Positions 39,882-49,173 of a stretch of DNA of 64,000 nucleotides are shown here, in pieces; within the stretch, counting starts at the first letter, position 1; the number at the start of each line of letters is the position of its first letter. The DNA is from Neptunicoccus cionae (GTDB taxonomy: Bacteria; Pseudomonadota; Alphaproteobacteria; Rhodobacterales; Rhodobacteraceae), in NCBI RefSeq assembly GCF_014643735.1, contig NZ_BMKA01000006.1:1-64000 (forward strand), read 5' to 3'. A program made the translations under genes and the position numbers. The notes under the pieces were generated by a model. That model searched no databases. It had not been told where the DNA came from and saw only the letters and a list, made by a program, of their open reading frames with translations.

Positions 39882-40997
39882 ATGTCCCACCGGCTGTTTT
39901 CCCCGTTAAAAAAACTGATTTTTCTGGGGGCCGTCTTGGGAATCGTCGTCGCCTGTTCGCTGCCGCGCGGTGCGCCGTTGCAACGGGAACTGACCAAACA
40001 GGATAAAAACGAACCGGCTGAATTCGCGGTCTATCAGATCACTAAAAACCTGCTGCCCCAGATCGAACGCTGGCCAAGCGACACCAGCGCGGAACGGCAC
40101 TGGCTGCGCGGCGGCGGCGCCACCCGCGTGGCGATTGCGCCCGGGGATGTGGTCAACCTGACAATCTGGGACAGTGAAGTGAACTCCTTGCTGACCAGTC
40201 CCGACCAGAAGAGCACAACACTTGAGAATATCCTCGTGTCCCGCAGCGGCACGATCTTCATGCCCTATATCGAGAAAGTCCACATTGCAGGGCTCTCGGC
40301 GGATGCAGCGCGCCAGAAAATCCAGCGCCAGATGGAACAGATCATCCCTTCGGCACAGGTGCAACTGGCCGTCACACCGGGATCGCGCCATTCGGTGGAT
40401 CTGGTGGGGGGCGTGTCCCAGCCGGGCAGCTATCCGCTGAATGATCCGGACGGGCGGATGAGCGTCCTTGGTCTGATTTCACTGGGCGGTGGTGTACGGG
40501 ACGGGCTGGAAAACCCGCAAGTGTCCCTGACGCGGGGCGGCAGGGTCTATCAGATCGCACTGAAGCGTCTTTATGAAAACCCGACCCTTGATACGGTGCT
40601 GCGCGGACGCGACAAGGTGATTGTCTCCAGCGACGACCGGTTCTTCCGCTCGCTTGGGGCTTCTGCCACCGAAGCCATCGTGCCCTTTGATCGTGAAACC
40701 ATTTCCGCCCTTGATGCCATGTCGATGATCGGCGGGCTGCGGGAAAACCGCGCAGATCCCAAAGGCATCCTGATCCTGCGGGAATATCCGGCTGCGGCCG
40801 TGCGCAGCGGCGGGCCAAACCACCAGCGGGTGATCTTTACCGTGGACCTGACCAAAGCGGACGGGCTGTTCAGCGCAGATCAGTTCCTGATCCACCCAGA
40901 AGACACTGTAATGGTTACAGAAAGCCCTGTTGTACTGGCAGAGACCGTGATCGGCCTGTTCACCAGCACAGTCCGCGCCGGCAACACAGCATTCTAG
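39882..40997 (+). CDS. Polysaccharide export lipoprotein (Wza/KpsD family)
   Basis: A 371-residue lipoprotein (lipobox VVAC, Cys25). The polysaccharide export domain spans about 80-170 (ATRVAIAPGDVVNLTIWDSE, then LVSRSGTIFMPYIEKVHIAGL), and two SLBB-like domains follow (HSVDLVGGVSQPGSYPL about 170-250; ILREYPAAAVRSGG and IHPEDTVMVTESP about 290-350). The lipid-anchored, multi-SLBB form is the outer-membrane outlet for capsule. It presumably works with the KpsM/E/T exporter. A perfect dyad follows (41006-41032). Confidence 0.9.
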   Translation: MSHRLFSPLKKLIFLGAVLGIVVACSLPRGAPLQRELTKQDKNEPAEFAVYQITKNLLPQIERWPSDTSAERHWLRGGGATRVAIAPGDVVNLTIWDSEVNSLLTSPDQKSTTLENILVSRSGTIFMPYIEKVHIAGLSADAARQKIQRQMEQIIPSAQVQLAVTPGSRHSVDLVGGVSQPGSYPLNDPDGRMSVLGLISLGGGVRDGLENPQVSLTRGGRVYQIALKRLYENPTLDTVLRGRDKVIVSSDDRFFRSLGASATEAIVPFDRETISALDAMSMIGGLRENRADPKGILILREYPAAAVRSGGPNHQRVIFTVDLTKADGLFSADQFLIHPEDTVMVTESPVVLAETVIGLFTSTVRAGNTAF

Positions 40998-41002
40998 AAA
41001 AA

Positions 41003-41032
41003 GATCGGATCAGGCGGGCCTAGCCTGATCCG
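41003..41032 (-). terminator. Terminator overlapping the 3' end of the M20 gene
   Basis: CGGATCAGGC (41006-41015) and GCCTGATCCG (41023-41032) form a perfect 10-bp stem with a 7-base loop; on the leftward strand it is followed by ATCTTTTTC. The stop codon of the leftward M20 gene falls in the loop, so the stem includes its last codons. Confidence 0.75.
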
Positions 41033-42180
41033 AGCAGATCCCGTGTGATCCGTTCAAAGATGGCCGCGCCAAGCGGGATGATATCATCTGGAAAATCGTA
41101 ATCGGGATTGTGCAGCGCGGCATAATCTTTGCCCGGACCAAGACACAACATCGCGGCTTTTGCGCCCCAACCAAAGACACCGAAATCCTCGGAGGCGCGC
41201 ATCGGCAGACCTTCCGGTCCGCAAGCCACGCCAAGCGCTTCCATCGCGGCCCCTGCCACATCCACGGCGGCGGGATCATTGATAGAAGCGGCGAAATCAT
41301 CGCAGACTGCAAATTCCACCGACAGCCCTGCGCGGTCCGCTGCATCCTCTGCCAGCGCGCGGGCCTGTGCGGCCATATCCGCCAGTGCCGTGTCTTGTGT
41401 GGCCCGCAGGGTGACATGGAGCAGCGCATCCGCTGGGGCGATGCCGAAAGTGGCCTCGCCGATATTCACATGGGTCAGGGTCGAAAGGCGAAAGCTATCG
41501 TCCAGATTGCCCCCCTGCCCCAAAGCCGCCAGCGCGGGGATCAGTTCGGCCACCGCCAGCGCGGGGGAGACGCCGTCTTCGGGACTGGCGGCATGAGCGG
41601 TTTTACCCTGCAGGCGGATCGCCAACCCCTGAGAGGCGCAATTCATCAGCCCCGCCCGTGTGGCGACAAAGCCGAAAGGCCGCCCCGGTTCCAGATGGAT
41701 CGCAAAGGCCCAGTCGGGTTTGATCGCCTCGAACGCCGGATCGGCCACCACTGCACGCGCACCGGCCCCGTCTTCTTCCGAAGGCTGGAACATCAACACC
41801 ACACGACCCCGCGCCACAGGGCAGCGCGCAATCAGCCGTCCAAGCGCCAGCAACATGGTCATATGCCCGTCATGGCCGCACAGATGCCCCTTCCCCGGAA
41901 CCTGTGACACCCACTCCAGATCGTTGATTTCCTGTATCGGCAATGCGTCAAGTTCGGCGCGAAACAGCACCGTTGGCCCAGCCACACCGCTGTCAAAAAC
42001 CGCCGCCACCCCGTGCCCGCCAAGCCCCGTCAGTATGCGCGTCGGGGACAGCGGCTCAAGCGCGGCGACAATCCGCGCTGCAGTCTCGCGCTCCTCTCCG
42101 GAAATTTCAGGGTAGCGGTGCAACAGCCGGCGAAACGCGGTCAGTTCCACCAGATCGGAATTGCTCAGACCGGAGTGCAT
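41020..42180 (-). CDS. M20 family amidohydrolase (hippurate/IAA-amino acid hydrolase type)
   Basis: A 386-residue metallopeptidase. Visible metal-binding and family segments: LHRYPEISGEE near the start, FRAELDALPIQE, CGHDGHMTMLLA (metal His and Asp), MFQPSEEDGAGA with the catalytic Glu pair, and MRASEDFGVFGWGAKAAMLCLGPGKD near the end. It cleaves N-acyl amino acids or similar amides. It does not fit the polysaccharide genes around it and probably has a separate job. It starts at ATG 42180 and ends in a terminator shared with the export lipoprotein region. Confidence 0.92.
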   Translation of the reverse strand: MHSGLSNSDLVELTAFRRLLHRYPEISGEERETAARIVAALEPLSPTRILTGLGGHGVAAVFDSGVAGPTVLFRAELDALPIQEINDLEWVSQVPGKGHLCGHDGHMTMLLALGRLIARCPVARGRVVLMFQPSEEDGAGARAVVADPAFEAIKPDWAFAIHLEPGRPFGFVATRAGLMNCASQGLAIRLQGKTAHAASPEDGVSPALAVAELIPALAALGQGGNLDDSFRLSTLTHVNIGEATFGIAPADALLHVTLRATQDTALADMAAQARALAEDAADRAGLSVEFAVCDDFAASINDPAAVDVAGAAMEALGVACGPEGLPMRASEDFGVFGWGAKAAMLCLGPGKDYAALHNPDYDFPDDIIPLGAAIFERITRDLLGSG

Positions 42181-42416
42181 TGAATTTTCTCTTTCAAGGA
42201 CGTGCGATAGAGAACTGCACTGACAGGGGGAACCATATCCAATAGCGTTTCATCTAAAGCCTGCTTCATACAACACTGCTTGAAATAGTAAATTTCCATT
42301 TCGTATGTGACACCTTAACCACTAAGTGAAACGAGAAGTACTTCACTCCTCGTCATATCCTGATAGAATACAGGATAACTTGCCATTATTTTAAAGCGTA
42401 TGTACGGTCGCTTCAA

Positions 42417-43625
42417 ATGACAATATCTCCCCAAAACAAACCAAAAATTTTCCTCATTGAATTTGCTGCGAATACGTGGATTGGACACCGTGCCAATACT
42501 CTAGCAGCGCTGCACGGCGCTTTGAAAAAGCGGGGGCATATTGTGGAGTGCGGTATTAGTGTTAAAGCTGCGCCCGAGATGCTGGAAACCTTGAACGCAA
42601 AACCTGTTTTCAGTTTGATGCCGTGGCCCGCCCTGTCAACAGACCGGATAAGTGGAGAGATAGAGTCTTTTCTTGCTTATGGGGAAAGGACACCGACTGA
42701 ATTCGAAAGTTTCTTATCGGAAGCACAAGCCACAGATATCGTGATCCTGAATACGGCCTCCGAGAACGAACTCTGGGGCTTTGTGTGTTGGATGGAACAG
42801 CGTGCGGCGCACCGGCGCCCCAAAGTCGTTGCCAATGTAATGTTACCCCAGTTTTTTGATCCGATCACAGAAGAGCCGACACAGCGGGGCCGATTGTTGC
42901 GGGTGGCTGTAAAGAAACTGATGGAGCTTTTACCGGCGGAAAAACTGTTGTTTTTGGCGCTGACAGAACGGCTGAGTAATTTGTTCAGCAGTCTGACTTC
43001 CGCGCCGTTTCAAGTGTCTGTTACGCCTCTGGATCTTGCCAGCTTTTTGCGCAGTGATGAGGATGCGGCGCGATCTCGGCCGGTGCGCATTGGGGTTGCC
43101 GGGGCACCTAAAACGACGAAAGGAGAGCATCTCGTCCCCGAGATTGCCGAGATGTTGCTGGCCAGACATCCTGAAGTAATGTTCTATGCCCAGAACTGGC
43201 CTGCCAATAAGCTTATACCGAACAATGTTGAGGTTACTCCATCGGGGGTCGGGCGACAAACTTATATCGATTTGCTTAAAAGCTGCGATATTTCTTTGAT
43301 TATGTATGATCCGATCTACTACAAACACGGGGGGTCAGGCGTTTTTGAAGAAGCTGCAAGTGCGGGGCACGGGGTCGTGGTGACGCAGGATACTTGGATG
43401 ACACCTTTTGTAGACTCCGGTGTCGTTGAGGGAATTTCTGTACCCTTCGGGGATACCAAAGCCGCAACCGAGGCGTTGTGCCGTTTGATCGGGCAGGTGC
43501 CGGAATTGCGCAAGAAAAGTGTAGTGAACGGGCATTCCTGGGCAAAAACACGGGATGTTGAGGTATATCTTGACCAGGTGTTTGACGCCCTGTGCCCGGG
43601 CCAGAACTTATCGCGAACCTCCTAA
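42417..43625 (+). CDS. Glycosyltransferase-like protein (GT-B fold, GT4-like)
   Basis: A 402-residue protein. The C-terminal half suggests a GT-B transferase: RIGVAGAPKTTKGEHLVPEI (about 223-242), a strand VMFYAQNWPANKL, IDLLKSCDISLIMYD, then GGSGVFEEAASAGHGVVVT, which matches the donor-binding region of GT4 enzymes, and a final HSWAKTRDVEVYLDQVF. The N-terminal domain is divergent (FAANTWIGHRANTLAALHGALKKRGH). It leads a rightward run of glycan genes; the preceding 236 bases are AT-rich and probably hold the promoter. Donor sugar unknown. Confidence 0.68.
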   Translation: MTISPQNKPKIFLIEFAANTWIGHRANTLAALHGALKKRGHIVECGISVKAAPEMLETLNAKPVFSLMPWPALSTDRISGEIESFLAYGERTPTEFESFLSEAQATDIVILNTASENELWGFVCWMEQRAAHRRPKVVANVMLPQFFDPITEEPTQRGRLLRVAVKKLMELLPAEKLLFLALTERLSNLFSSLTSAPFQVSVTPLDLASFLRSDEDAARSRPVRIGVAGAPKTTKGEHLVPEIAEMLLARHPEVMFYAQNWPANKLIPNNVEVTPSGVGRQTYIDLLKSCDISLIMYDPIYYKHGGSGVFEEAASAGHGVVVTQDTWMTPFVDSGVVEGISVPFGDTKAATEALCRLIGQVPELRKKSVVNGHSWAKTRDVEVYLDQVFDALCPGQNLSRTS

Positions 43626-43719
43626 AGATGGTATAAACAGTAAGAACACCAGAATAGGTTTCGGGCGCACTAAACGGGGGCTTTCGGACTATCAATTCAG
43701 CGCGAAATCATTTTAAACC

Positions 43720-44898
43720 ATGGCCAATAGACAATTGGATTCGAGAGATCCCCTTACTTGTCATAACGCGTTATTTGAGGACATCAGCTTGACATATTCA
43801 TCATCTCCAAAGTCTGAAGCGGGATTGATTTCCAAAGGCAAATCTGTTGCTGTAGCCGCCTTTATCGGAAAGAACGGCGTAGACGCTTCAATTGACCGGC
43901 TTGTGAATTGGCTGCAAACTGCAGATGTCTCGATCGTATCGGACCTCGATGAACAGACTTCCGAGATGCCTGCTATCCTACTGTACGACAGAGCCCAGAA
44001 TTCTGTTTTAAAAGGGTTGGGGCAGGGTCAGGGACCCATGGAAGCTCTGATGGGATGGCGCACCGTTTCAGAAAAATGTCTGGCAAAATACCGAAGCAAC
44101 AGGCGCGGGACTGCCCTGTTGGATGTGCAAAGCTTTGAGGAGAACCCACAGAGCTTTCTACAAGCACTTGCGAAAAAATTTGATTGGGATTTGAAAGATC
44201 TCGATACCGTAGCTGTATCCCAAGACGTTGCATCAGAAACGGCACAGGATGAAATTCTTCGGGTGATTGCGGCGGTTGCCGTATCCGGTGACCCGCAGGC
44301 CCGCCGCCTTGAAGGGGAACTGGAAGCGGGATCTTTGTGGCTGGATCAGGCAAATGGGCCTGCCCTCAAAAGAGCTGATCCCGAGTTAGCTCTTTCAGCC
44401 TATCAGAAAACTCAAAAGCGCCAGTCAGCAGACATCGAAGCACAGTTACAGGCAGCCCTGTTGGAAAAGACCGCTGTGATGCAGCAATTGATGGATACCC
44501 AAGAGGAATTGGAAAAATTTGCCATTTCTGCCGGGGATCAGGAGAAATCATCGGATCGGGAAAAAGATCTGCTGATGCAGCAACTGTCAAATACACAGTC
44601 AGAGCTTGAGACCTATTTTGACGAGCTGCAAAAAAAGCAGAAACAGTTCGGGGCTTTAGAGAGAGAGCTGCAAAAGAAGCAAGAACAGCTTGATGGTTTA
44701 GAGATAGAGTTGCAAAGCGCTAACGAGAAAGCTCAAAGGGAAGAGGAAGAATCCCGACGCAAGATAGATACCTTGAATGACGAAATCCTCTTTAAGAACG
44801 GGGAAATTGAAGCTTTGCGTAACTCCACGTCCTGGAAGGTAACAAGCCCGTTGCGCGGAGTTGGTGATACTCTAAAATCAGCGAAGAAACGGGGGTAA
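43720..44898 (+). CDS. Protein with N-terminal sulfotransferase-like trace and C-terminal coiled coil
   Basis: A 392-residue protein. The first ~200 residues include VAAFIGKNGVDASIDRLVNWL and FGL-like helices; I do not recognise a firm family. Segments such as LLDVQSFEENPQSFLQALAKKFDWDL recall the C-terminal part of bacterial sulfotransferases. From about 230 to 370 it is a long coiled coil with Gln/Glu/Leu heptads, and the end (NSTSWKVTSPLRGVGDTL) is the tail commonly found after coiled coils in glycosyltransferase clusters. Two bases separate it from the next gene, which also carries a coiled coil, so the two may form a complex. Confidence 0.6.
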   Translation: MANRQLDSRDPLTCHNALFEDISLTYSSSPKSEAGLISKGKSVAVAAFIGKNGVDASIDRLVNWLQTADVSIVSDLDEQTSEMPAILLYDRAQNSVLKGLGQGQGPMEALMGWRTVSEKCLAKYRSNRRGTALLDVQSFEENPQSFLQALAKKFDWDLKDLDTVAVSQDVASETAQDEILRVIAAVAVSGDPQARRLEGELEAGSLWLDQANGPALKRADPELALSAYQKTQKRQSADIEAQLQAALLEKTAVMQQLMDTQEELEKFAISAGDQEKSSDREKDLLMQQLSNTQSELETYFDELQKKQKQFGALERELQKKQEQLDGLEIELQSANEKAQREEEESRRKIDTLNDEILFKNGEIEALRNSTSWKVTSPLRGVGDTLKSAKKRG

Positions 44899-44900
44899 TC

Positions 44901-46415
44901 ATGTCAGATTCCAAATTTGACACCCCCATCGGGGTTGTCGTTCATATCGGCGCAGGGACAGGGCAATCCCTCAAGGAGCTCGTAGCGGAGCGTCCGGACC
45001 ATATTATGTTGATAGAACCTCATCCTGAAACTGTTGCTCGGTTGCACGAGGCAGTGAAAGAGGCAAAGAGGAATACCTCCGATCTTTCCATAGAGGTCAT
45101 TAATGCGGCAGTAAGCCAGCAGACGGGCCAGTCTCCATTTTATATGCTGAATTTCACTGACCTTAGCAGTTTATGTCAGCCCACCGCTCTGACTGATTTG
45201 ATGCAAGGAGTGCGTGTTGAGCAAACCATGCCGGTTAAGACCCTAAGGCTTGCGGATATGTTGGAAAATGTGACTTTCCAAAACGGCAAACGCCACCGCT
45301 TAATCCTGGAAGCTCCAGGTATGGAGATGGCAATTCTCAAGGATTGTGCGGCAACGGGGTTGTTTGACCGCTTCGAGGACATCCATGTTTCTGTGGGTAT
45401 CGAAACCTATTTCGACGGGGCTGCTGACAGCCAACATGTATTGGAATTCCTGTTCGAGACAGGATATGTTTTACTAGCGCAGGATGAAACTGCGGACCCA
45501 GACTGGCCACATTTTTCGCTGCATCGTAATCCAGTGTCTGCGAAGTTGAGCGAAGTTGTCAAAACCCATGAAATTGAAAAAGAAAAACTGCAGAAGCAAC
45601 TGTCAGAGGCAACGCAGGTCGGTCAGAATGCTGAGGAAGCGCTGAAAGAGCAAGCTACTGCGGCTGAAGCTGAGAAAAAGAGATCTCAGGAACAACTGGC
45701 GCAGGCCACGCAGGAACGGGATTTTGCAAGACAACAAACCAAGGATGTGGAACGCATACTTAAGGAGCGCAATGCAAAGGCTGAGGCAGAACTTGCCAAA
45801 ACCTATGAGCACGAACAGCAGAGCTTGCAGAAGCAACTTGAACAGGCGCTCACAGAGCAAAAAACTCTATCTGAAAAGTTATCAAGCTTAGAGCAGGAGC
45901 AGAAAACAAAGCTGGCAGATGGGGCAGTGGCCTTGGCTGCGTCAGAAGCTTCTTTCGGGGTTTTGCGGGCTAAATTGGAAGCCGCCGAAACCTTACGAGC
46001 GGAGGCTGAAGACAAAGCAACCCGTGCGTACAATGAACAGGTCACTGCTGAACGGGAAGGGAAGCGGGAACTGGCCATGGCCTTGCGTTTACAAACACTA
46101 CAACAGCAGGACCTTGCCGAATTGCAGCAGCGCTATGCCGCCGCGCAGGTGGAGTCCCGTAAACAGGAAGATCTGCTGATCAAGCTGACCCAGAAACTGG
46201 GGAGTGCAGCAGGGTATTTGCATGGCTTGACTGACGATAGTCCTACACCGGAGCGGATTTCCCAACCAGCTCCCCGAAAGAATACGCCAAAAAAGCGGGC
46301 TCCCGCTAAAGTGTCAGGTGAAGCTGCTGCCACCTCCCAAAAGACGACAACAGCTAAAACCAAAACGAAGGCCGCGGCAAAGCCAGCATTACGAAAGAAA
46401 AGCGGTAGTACATGA
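44901..46415 (+). CDS. FkbM-like methyltransferase domain with coiled coil and Lys/Ala-rich tail
   Basis: A 504-residue protein. Residues ~10-210 look like an FkbM-type SAM-dependent methyltransferase: VVVHIGAGTGQSLKEL (motif I), LIEPHPETVARL, VINAAVSQQTG, VKTLRLADML and LEAPGMEMAILKD, the last two being FkbM marks in altered form. From about 215 to 445 it is an uninterrupted coiled coil. The last ~50 residues are Lys/Ala/Thr-rich (KKRAPAKVSGEAAATSQ), histone-H1-like. It overlaps the next gene by 4 bases. It may methylate a glycan; the coiled coil suggests assembly with the preceding protein. Confidence 0.7.
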   Translation: MSDSKFDTPIGVVVHIGAGTGQSLKELVAERPDHIMLIEPHPETVARLHEAVKEAKRNTSDLSIEVINAAVSQQTGQSPFYMLNFTDLSSLCQPTALTDLMQGVRVEQTMPVKTLRLADMLENVTFQNGKRHRLILEAPGMEMAILKDCAATGLFDRFEDIHVSVGIETYFDGAADSQHVLEFLFETGYVLLAQDETADPDWPHFSLHRNPVSAKLSEVVKTHEIEKEKLQKQLSEATQVGQNAEEALKEQATAAEAEKKRSQEQLAQATQERDFARQQTKDVERILKERNAKAEAELAKTYEHEQQSLQKQLEQALTEQKTLSEKLSSLEQEQKTKLADGAVALAASEASFGVLRAKLEAAETLRAEAEDKATRAYNEQVTAEREGKRELAMALRLQTLQQQDLAELQQRYAAAQVESRKQEDLLIKLTQKLGSAAGYLHGLTDDSPTPERISQPAPRKNTPKKRAPAKVSGEAAATSQKTTTAKTKTKAAAKPALRKKSGST

Positions 46416-47338
46416 CCGGAACTTCTGTGAATAACACCGCTTTGTTGGGTGCTATCGAAGAAGCGCTTGATCTGCTGGAAACCCGTGACAGGCACCAAAA
46501 CCGTCAGGCATTGGTTGTTGAACCCCTTCCAAGCTTGTTGGAGCAATGTGAACGGATGCGGGACCAGATTGCTGCGCGGCCCAAAGCGCCCGTTCGTCTA
46601 GTCCATCATTTCGCCTGCACCGGGGGCACACTGTTTTCAAAGTGTCTGGCGGCTGTACCAAACACTCGTTTGCTCAGCGAAATTGATCCGCTTAGTCCGA
46701 TTACGACCCATCAGTTTGCCCCCACAGATTTGATCCGCCATCTGACCCACGATTTGCGCGGGGCTGATCCGGAACTGCTTATAGATATCTTTCTGTCTGG
46801 AACAGTTGCCTTGTATGATTGGTGTGAGAGCCGCGGCCAGCGGTTAATCCTGCGCGATCATAGCCATTCGCATTTTTGCACAGGGGCCGGGCAAATTCCG
46901 CAACGCCCGACACTGCGCGAGATAGTAACCCGTCGCTTGCCTGCCCTGTCGGTATTGACAGTGCGCCACCCGATGGAGTCCTATCTTGCATTAGCAGAAA
47001 AAAAGTGGTTTCACTTCGCACCCACAACACTTGAGGAATACGCCCGTCGCTATCTGGTGTTTCTGGACTGCTATTCTGATGCCCCGTCGTACCGCTACGA
47101 AGATATGGTTGAAGATCCCCATGAGCTTTTCAAACAGATATGTGACAGTCTGGACCTACCTTTTTCCGAAAATATTTTTGACATTTTCCCCGTCATCTCC
47201 TTGACGGGAGACAGTGGACGGCAAGGCGGGCTGATTGCGCCCCGTGCGCGTCGAGATGTGCCTGCGAATGTTGCTGCTCAAGCCGAAGCAAGCTCTTCTT
47301 ATGCCCGATTGTGTTCCAGGATGGGTTATAATCCCTAA
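46412..47338 (+). CDS. Sulfotransferase-like protein
   Basis: A 308-residue protein. HHFACTGGTLFSKCL (about 64-78) fits the 5'-phosphosulfate loop, and LSVLTVRHPMESYLALAEK the 3'-phosphate site. YRYEDMVEDPHELFKQICDSLDL follows, as in other sulfotransferases. The first 60 residues are helical and polar. The gene overlaps its neighbours by 4 bases upstream and 1 base downstream, so it belongs to a tight operon for glycan building. The acceptor is unknown. Confidence 0.75.
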   Translation: MTGTSVNNTALLGAIEEALDLLETRDRHQNRQALVVEPLPSLLEQCERMRDQIAARPKAPVRLVHHFACTGGTLFSKCLAAVPNTRLLSEIDPLSPITTHQFAPTDLIRHLTHDLRGADPELLIDIFLSGTVALYDWCESRGQRLILRDHSHSHFCTGAGQIPQRPTLREIVTRRLPALSVLTVRHPMESYLALAEKKWFHFAPTTLEEYARRYLVFLDCYSDAPSYRYEDMVEDPHELFKQICDSLDLPFSENIFDIFPVISLTGDSGRQGGLIAPRARRDVPANVAAQAEASSSYARLCSRMGYNP

Positions 47339-48381
47339 TGGTTCCGGTTTTTCTATTCGGAGATTTTGCCCATCGGATCCCTTTGGCCTATGCCCCGATT
47401 GCATCCCTTTGTCACGACCGGATCAAGGTGGTGGATCAAATTCATCAGGCCAAACTGATCCTGATCGGTCACAGTAAAGATATTGCGCGTTATGAAGCGG
47501 AACTTGCCGCAGCACTACGTGCAACCCCCCGATGCCATGCGGTGTTTTTATCTGAAGAGCCCTTTTGGGATATAATCTGGGGCGCAGATCCGTTTTCACG
47601 CCAGCAATTCATGGAGATTGACGGCGACCGCTTTCCTTTGACGGTGTTAAACCACACCACATCGGATATTTTTGCCTTCAACCGTATTCCTTATTTTCTA
47701 CTGACGGATCTGGGTTTTGCGACCCGCTATGCGCTCCGATTTAGAAGGAATGCGCGAAAGTCCCCGGAGGACTGGGCCGACCACTTTTCCAACTGCTCCT
47801 ATCGAGCCGCCTTTATTGCAGAAAAGCGGTTGAACCCGAAATTCGCAGTGTCCTTTCCGCAAGAAGACACTTTTGGCCTGTGTCGATTTCGCAGTCTGGT
47901 GACGCAAGATTACAAGACTGGACAGGTATTGCGTGCGGGCGCAGGCTGGCGGAAAGCACCGCGACGACAAGCACTTGGTAACTGGCATTTGGACAAGTTG
48001 ATGCAACTGGATCAGCGCTGTCGCTTCGTCTCGGCACTAGAAAACACCCATCAGCGGCAGTATGTCACCGAAAAATTTTTCGATGCTTTTGCAGTTGGGG
48101 CCGTGCCGCTCTATTTTGCTTCGCAAGGGCATCGGGTCCATGATATTGCGCCTGCAAATGTTTGGGTCAATCTGTTTAACTCAGATATTGAAACCGCCGC
48201 TGCCCATGCATGCCAAAGCATCGACGCGTTTGCTTTTGATGCCCCGTTCTTTCAATCCTATTGTGCTATACAGGCACGGTTGGCAGATACGTTCGCCAAT
48301 CCTGCTGTGCTACTGGCTGAACAAGACAGGTTGAGTGCGGCTTTGATTGGGGAATTGCAAACCCTAGCGACCGGAGTTTGA
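47338..48381 (+). CDS. GT10-like glycosyltransferase (alpha-fucosyltransferase family)
   Basis: A 347-residue protein. The C-terminal half has the GT10 signature: FVSALENTHQRQYVTEKFFDAFAVGAVPLYFA (given as two parts, FVSALENT and YVTEKFFDAFAVGAVPLY, about 222-257), matching the FENS...DYVTEK...GxVPV pattern of alpha-1,3/4-fucosyltransferases. The N-terminal half is divergent. It starts on the last base of the preceding stop codon. The GDP-fucose pathway genes (gmd, fcl, manC) lie about 8-11 kb downstream, which supports a fucosyl donor. Confidence 0.75.
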   Translation: MVPVFLFGDFAHRIPLAYAPIASLCHDRIKVVDQIHQAKLILIGHSKDIARYEAELAAALRATPRCHAVFLSEEPFWDIIWGADPFSRQQFMEIDGDRFPLTVLNHTTSDIFAFNRIPYFLLTDLGFATRYALRFRRNARKSPEDWADHFSNCSYRAAFIAEKRLNPKFAVSFPQEDTFGLCRFRSLVTQDYKTGQVLRAGAGWRKAPRRQALGNWHLDKLMQLDQRCRFVSALENTHQRQYVTEKFFDAFAVGAVPLYFASQGHRVHDIAPANVWVNLFNSDIETAAAHACQSIDAFAFDAPFFQSYCAIQARLADTFANPAVLLAEQDRLSAALIGELQTLATGV

Positions 48382-48386
48382 CTGAT

Positions 48387-49079
48387 ATGGTACAATCTTG
48401 TCCCCGCCTGCCCCGTTTCAAAAATCGCCATATCGGGGAAACCTGCGTTCTCGTGTGTAACGGGCCATCGCTGAACAAAATGGATCTGGAACCGTTAAAG
48501 CACCAGACGGTGATCGGGCTAAACAAGATCCATCTGGGGGTCGAGAAATTCGGATTTTATCCCAAGTACCTAGTGGCAGTGAATGAGAAGGTGATCGGGC
48601 AGTCAGCACAGGATATTGCCGCAATGAACTGTGTGAAATTTATCAGCAATAAGGGCGCTCAGCACGTGCCTGCCGATGCGCTGACCTATCACATCAATAC
48701 GAAATCCCCGCCTGCACGGTTCTGCCGCGATATCACTGCCGGTATCCGTGAAGGGGGGACTGTTACTTATGCTGCATTACAGATCGCCTACTTCATGGGG
48801 TTCGCGCGGGTGGTGATCATCGGCATGGACCACCGGTTTGATTTCAGCGGCAAACCCCATGAGGCGCATCATATGAAGGGGCCGGATGTAAACCATTTCA
48901 GCCCTGCATATTTTTCCGGCCAGACCTGGGACAACCCCGATTTGCAACGCTCTGAAGAGTCTTACCGGATTGCGCGGGAAATCTTTGCGGCAGAGGGGCG
49001 CGAGATCATCGATGCCACTTTGGACGGAGGCTGCGAGATATTTGTGAAACACCAACTCAGCGACATTTTGGGAGGTTGA
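48387..49079 (+). CDS. MAF/DUF115-like glycan-associated protein
   Basis: I place the start at ATG 48387, ten bases after GGAG; a TTG at 48378 overlapping the previous stop is too close to that site. The 230-residue product opens with CVLVCNGPSLNKMDL, a nucleotide-binding GNGPSL motif of the MAF/DUF115 family, and continues with AALQIAYFMGFARVVIIGMDHRFD, DVNHFSPAYFSGQTWDNP. These segments match the C-terminal module of the 1184-residue protein at 50878 (FFMGF...IGMDFDY, NHFHKDYFG). Members help transfer sialic-acid-like sugars to flagellins or act on glycans; here a nucleotide-sugar-linked role is likely. Confidence 0.7.
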   Translation: MVQSCPRLPRFKNRHIGETCVLVCNGPSLNKMDLEPLKHQTVIGLNKIHLGVEKFGFYPKYLVAVNEKVIGQSAQDIAAMNCVKFISNKGAQHVPADALTYHINTKSPPARFCRDITAGIREGGTVTYAALQIAYFMGFARVVIIGMDHRFDFSGKPHEAHHMKGPDVNHFSPAYFSGQTWDNPDLQRSEESYRIAREIFAAEGREIIDATLDGGCEIFVKHQLSDILGG

Positions 49080-49173
49080 ACGGAGCTCCGCCTATAGCTT
49101 AGAAGGCCCCTGTAAAGTTGAAAGTATTTTATTTATAAGGTCTTTCATCGATATTAAATTTGCTACCATTTGG

